Of a stretch of DNA of 9,226 nucleotides, positions 7,253 to 9,226 are shown piece by piece. Where the stretch lies: NCBI GenBank assembly GCA_964392615.1, contig CAYMRB010000407.1:1-9226 (forward strand), in the 5' to 3' direction. Position 1 is the stretch's first letter. The number at the start of each line of letters is the position of its first letter. Both the position numbers and the translations under genes were made by a program. Source of the stretch: CAYMRB01 sp964392615 (GTDB taxonomy: Bacteria; Planctomycetota; UBA8108). The notes under the pieces were generated by a model. That model worked only from the letters and a program-made list of their open reading frames with translations. It was not told the origin of the DNA and ran no database searches.

Positions 7253-7772
7253 GGGCAGTGGGCCGAGCTTGTCGACGCTCAGTGTACCACGAGCGACGGG
7301 CGGCGTGCGGCTTGCCGTGAGAACCGAAGGAGGGGGCCAGGGCTGGTTCCGCGCGCCGTACGATCCCGCCGCACGGTGGTTAGGCGTACACCGCTCGGCA
7401 GCCGGTCGCGTTGGCGCGGCCGGATCCAGCCGCTGGCCGCTCAGGCGCTTCCTTTCCGGGAGGAAAAGAAAAATTGGTTCAGGGGGAGGGCCGTTCGAAG
7501 CGCCTGATCATTGTCTCTCTCGTCCGCGCCATAGTGCGAGTCGATCGGCGGGCCGGCAACGGAAAGAACTTCGCGCGCCTCACGTGGCCGAAACTTTTTT
7601 CGGAGATTTCGATCGGCTCCGCGATCTACAATCGCCAGCGACGAGCACGAGTTCGACGGGTCTCGACGAACCGGCTCGCAGACGCTCTCCTTTGTCCCAC
7701 GATCCTGTCGGCCCGTTGCGGGGCGGGTTTCGGTATCGGTCGTGGTCTCGAACGTGTGGAAGGGAGAAGACC
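7253..7772. other. 520-bp divergent intergenic region
   Basis: No credible gene was found here. Reading frames of about 120-140 codons cross it on both strands, but their translations resemble no family I know and lack ribosome sites. It separates the start of the M48 gene (minus) from that of the helix-turn-helix gene (plus), so it should hold both promoters. A -10-like TACAAT (7627-7632) has no acceptable -35 partner. It contains the inverted-repeat element at 7441-7507, a small perfect hairpin CCGAAA-CTTT-TTTCGG (7588-7603), and weaker pairings: ACCAC/GTGGT (7286-7290 with 7376-7380), CGTGCGG/CCGCACG (7304-7310 with 7369-7375) and GAACC/GGTTC (7321-7325 with 7345-7349). These nest inside one another and might fold as one unit. 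Confidence 0.6.
7441..7507. repeat. Perfect 10-bp inverted repeat enclosing a GNRA-type hairpin (possible structured RNA)
   Basis: TCAGGCGCTT (7441-7450) is exactly complementary to AAGCGCCTGA (7498-7507). Just inside the left arm, TTTCC (7453-7457) pairs with GGAAA (7462-7466) across the tetraloop GGGA, a GNRA-class loop on the plus strand. The remaining inside (7469-7497) is purine-rich and shows no clear third stem. A 10-bp perfect closing stem with an immediately stacked GNRA hairpin is compatible with a folded RNA in the leader of the downstream gene (265 bases before its start), or with a protein-binding palindrome. Confidence 0.4.
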
Positions 7773-9164
7773 GTGCGCACGAAATCAGCCGCCCCATCCC
7801 GAAACGGCGTGGGAACGGACGACGGGTACGCGGGCCTGCTGATCGATCGCCTCGCGGCGACGATCATCGACGATTCGCTGCCGCTGAAGGAGGTCGAGCG
7901 CGACCTGCGGGGATCGGTCGCGGAGGTCGCGGTGAAGAAGCGCGGCCTCGCCAAGCGCGAGACCGCGAGTCGCTGCGGCGTCACCGAGAAGAGCATCGAG
8001 AACTACCTCAAGGAGGCGCGCAACAACCCGAAATCGCCGGAACGCGAGGTCGCCCGCGCGGTGCAGGACGAGATGCTGACGCTCGAGGAGATCTACGAGC
8101 GCGTCGCTCCCGTCTTGCGTCACTCTCGCGATTTCACGCTCGACGACGCGAAGCGCTCGCTCGACAAGCTGATCCGCACTGGCGAAGTGCGCGAGTATCC
8201 CGGGCACGAGTATCGCGCCGTGGATCGGCCGTCGATTCGCTATCCGAACACGCCCGAAGCCCACCGCGAGCTCGTCGACCAGAAGGCCCGCGACCTCGAC
8301 TACGTCGTCCTGCGCCAGAAGGAAGCTACGGAATCCGACCTCGAGCGGCGCGGCCAGCGATACTCTCGCGTCGTCGGGGATTCGAACCTCGTGCGCATCG
8401 ACTTCACGGTCGACGTCGCCCCCGATCAACTGCCCCAGTTCTACGAGAAGCTCTCCGAGTCGATCGCCAAGATCACGATGAAGCTCGAGAAGAAGAAGGG
8501 GACCTCGCGCGTCCGACTGGTCTTCGCGATGCGCTCCGTCGTCTGCACGATGCTCGCGCTCGCGCTGCTGTTCTTGCCGGTTCCGACGCTCGACGCCCCG
8601 ACTGCAGCGGCCGAGGAGCGCCCCGACGGACGGAGCTGGGAGCTCGATCGCTTGCCGCCTGCCCAAGTGGATGCCCCGCCTGTCCGGCGCGGCGCCGGCG
8701 AGCGCGTCGTGGAAATTCGCAATGGGGGCCCGGACGAGGAGGAACCCGGTGGGGAGCCCGCGGGCGAGGATCCGGACGGCGAGGATCCGGACGGCGAGGA
8801 CCCGGACGGCGAGGACCCGGACGGCGAGGACCCGGACGGTGACTCCGGCGGCGGTGGCGTCGTGTTCATCGGACCGGGAGACCGCGAGGGCATCGACGGG
8901 AACCCGTTCCTGCGCGGCGATGTGAACGTCGACGAGCGAGTCGACGTCACGGACATCGTGTTCCTCCTGAACTACCTGCGCGGCTTCCTCGACGAGGTGC
9001 CGTGCGAGGACGGCGCGGACGTCGACGACAGTGGTCGTATCGATGTCGCCGACGCCGTCGAGCTCTTCTCGTTCCTGTTCCTCGGTCGCGTTGACGCGAT
9101 CGAGTTGCGCTACGCGCCGGACATGACCGAGGACGCGCTCGGCTGCGGCACGGCAGCGAATTAG
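7773..9164 (+). CDS. Helix-turn-helix protein fused in frame to a membrane segment and dockerin-like calcium-binding module
   Basis: 463 residues from a GTG start chosen because AGGGAG (7761-7766) lies 6 nt before it and the similarity to a folded domain begins soon after. Residues ~15-85 are helical, with a helix-turn-helix-like stretch LAKRETASRCGVTEKSIENY (59-78). Residues ~100-150 look like a winged-helix repeat, and 207-252 like an alpha/beta domain ending in the strand RVRLVFA. This half would be cytoplasmic. A hydrophobic segment follows (255-270), flanked by Lys/Arg before and Asp/Glu after, which predicts N-in/C-out. Then come an acidic linker with GEDPD five times (331-355) and a dockerin-like pair. 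Loop 1 has D383, N385, D387, D391, D394; loop 2 has D416, D418, S420, D424, D427, so both keep the 1-3-5-9-12 calcium pattern. C411 and C458 could form a disulfide. No family name can be given for the N-terminal half. An alternative is two genes joined in frame: residue 253 is a Met beginning a complete signal peptide with AAA-EE cleavage at 280/281. Confidence 0.75.
   Translation: MRTKSAAPSRNGVGTDDGYAGLLIDRLAATIIDDSLPLKEVERDLRGSVAEVAVKKRGLAKRETASRCGVTEKSIENYLKEARNNPKSPEREVARAVQDEMLTLEEIYERVAPVLRHSRDFTLDDAKRSLDKLIRTGEVREYPGHEYRAVDRPSIRYPNTPEAHRELVDQKARDLDYVVLRQKEATESDLERRGQRYSRVVGDSNLVRIDFTVDVAPDQLPQFYEKLSESIAKITMKLEKKKGTSRVRLVFAMRSVVCTMLALALLFLPVPTLDAPTAAAEERPDGRSWELDRLPPAQVDAPPVRRGAGERVVEIRNGGPDEEEPGGEPAGEDPDGEDPDGEDPDGEDPDGEDPDGDSGGGGVVFIGPGDREGIDGNPFLRGDVNVDERVDVTDIVFLLNYLRGFLDEVPCEDGADVDDSGRIDVADAVELFSFLFLGRVDAIELRYAPDMTEDALGCGTAAN
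8763..8837 (+). repeat. Five tandem 15-bp repeats encoding GEDPD
   Basis: Five in-register copies of GGCGAGGAYCCGGAC (Y is T in the first two and C in the last three). They encode an acidic spacer between the hydrophobic segment and the dockerin-like module. Because the unit is 15 bp, gain or loss of copies would keep the frame and change only the linker length. Confidence 0.95.
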
Positions 9165-9226
9165 CGCATGGGCTGACCGCGGCCCGGGGCTGCTCCGTAG
9201 CCTCCCGGGCCGCTCGCATAGCCGCG
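9161..9226 (-). CDS. C-terminal end of a Gly/Pro/Tyr-rich protein (partial)
   Basis: On the minus strand, the window's right end reads RGYASGPGGYGAAPGRGQPM followed by R and a TAA stop (plus 9161-9163), 21 residues in all. The Gly/Pro/Tyr/Ala composition is typical of disordered C-terminal tails, and the stop falls exactly where the neighbouring plus-strand gene ends: the two stop codons overlap (9161-9163 and 9162-9164), giving a tail-to-tail arrangement. The evidence is short, and the same bases hold a 10-bp palindrome that could instead be noncoding, so this is tentative. Nothing can be said about function. Confidence 0.4.
   Translation of the reverse strand, partial: RGYASGPGGYGAAPGRGQPMR
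9179..9213. repeat. 10-bp GC palindrome at the convergent gene end (possible terminator hairpin)
   Basis: GCGGCCCGGG (9179-9188) pairs perfectly with CCCGGGCCGC (9204-9213) across a 15-nt loop that can pair further as GGCT/AGCC. It starts 15 bases after the stop of the plus-strand gene. There is no T-run on either side, so it is not a classical intrinsic terminator, but a hairpin this stable could stop or protect the 3' end. If the minus-strand reading frame is real, it lies inside coding sequence and arises from its GPGG...PGRG codons. Confidence 0.5.

Noticed and set aside
7584..7600. A sigma-54-like promoter (TGGCCG followed by a T-run)
   Set aside because: The required GC of the -12 element is missing, so only half the signature is present.
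7113..7772. Upstream extension of the helix-turn-helix frame to an ATG at 7113
   Set aside because: It would overlap the M48 gene antisense and cross a noncoding spacer. The GTG at 7773 has a Shine-Dalgarno at ideal spacing.
7253..7772. A tRNA or known small RNA in the long spacer
   Set aside because: GTTCGAA and GGTTC occur, but no cloverleaf, acceptor stem or anticodon arm could be assembled around them, and no tmRNA, SRP or RNase P signature was seen.
7785..8666. A 293-codon minus-strand frame opposite the helix-turn-helix half
   Set aside because: The sense strand has a good ribosome site and coherent domains. The antisense product is a shadow rich in Arg, Leu and Val.

Overview
This is a GC-rich bacterial chromosome window that most resembles a planctomycete. 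Three things point that way, all judged from memory of the families rather than from a search. First, the C-terminal double EF-hand (dockerin-like) module of the last complete gene, with its D-x-N-x-D loop and late Cys-Gly tail, is a style common in planctomycete secreted proteins. Second, the ribosomal protein S4 sequence, with its GHYIGPKARINRRLG start and PININIVVEFLSR end, looks planctomycetal. Third, the 450-residue helical protein of unknown function resembles hypothetical proteins I associate with planctomycetes. No mobile element, CRISPR array, tRNA or rRNA was recognised.

Layout, left to right. Positions 1-2034 (minus strand): two adjacent M16 (insulinase-type) peptidase genes, the second overlapping the stop codon of the first. 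The upstream gene (2034 to 289) is a secreted zinc peptidase with an intact HxxEH motif. The downstream one is a lipoprotein cut off by the window edge. Positions 2077-4908 (minus strand): a second cluster, transcribed as an unknown helical protein, then a HAD-family phosphatase (ATGA overlap), then ribosomal protein S4, closed by a good hairpin terminator at 2077-2106. Positions 4909-5124: a divergent spacer with a nested inverted repeat and a -10-like box facing gltA. Positions 5125-6408 (plus): citrate synthase. Positions 6452-7252 (minus): a membrane-anchored M48 zinc peptidase convergent with gltA. Positions 7253-7772: a 520-bp divergent spacer without a credible gene but with a perfect 10-bp inverted repeat enclosing a GNRA-type hairpin. 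Positions 7773-9164 (plus): an unusual single frame joining a cytoplasmic helix-turn-helix protein, a hydrophobic segment, an acidic (GEDPD)5 linker and an extracellular dockerin-like calcium-binding pair. Positions 9161-9226: the likely tail of a Gly/Pro/Tyr-rich protein on the minus strand, containing a strong palindrome.

Most of the window is housekeeping: translation (S4), the TCA cycle (citrate synthase) and envelope proteolysis (two M16 and one M48). The feature most worth a second look is the gene at 7773-9164. As written, it would put a DNA-binding-type domain inside the cell and a calcium-binding dockerin-like module outside. The rival explanation is two genes that have become joined in frame, because residue 253 begins what looks like a complete Sec signal peptide.
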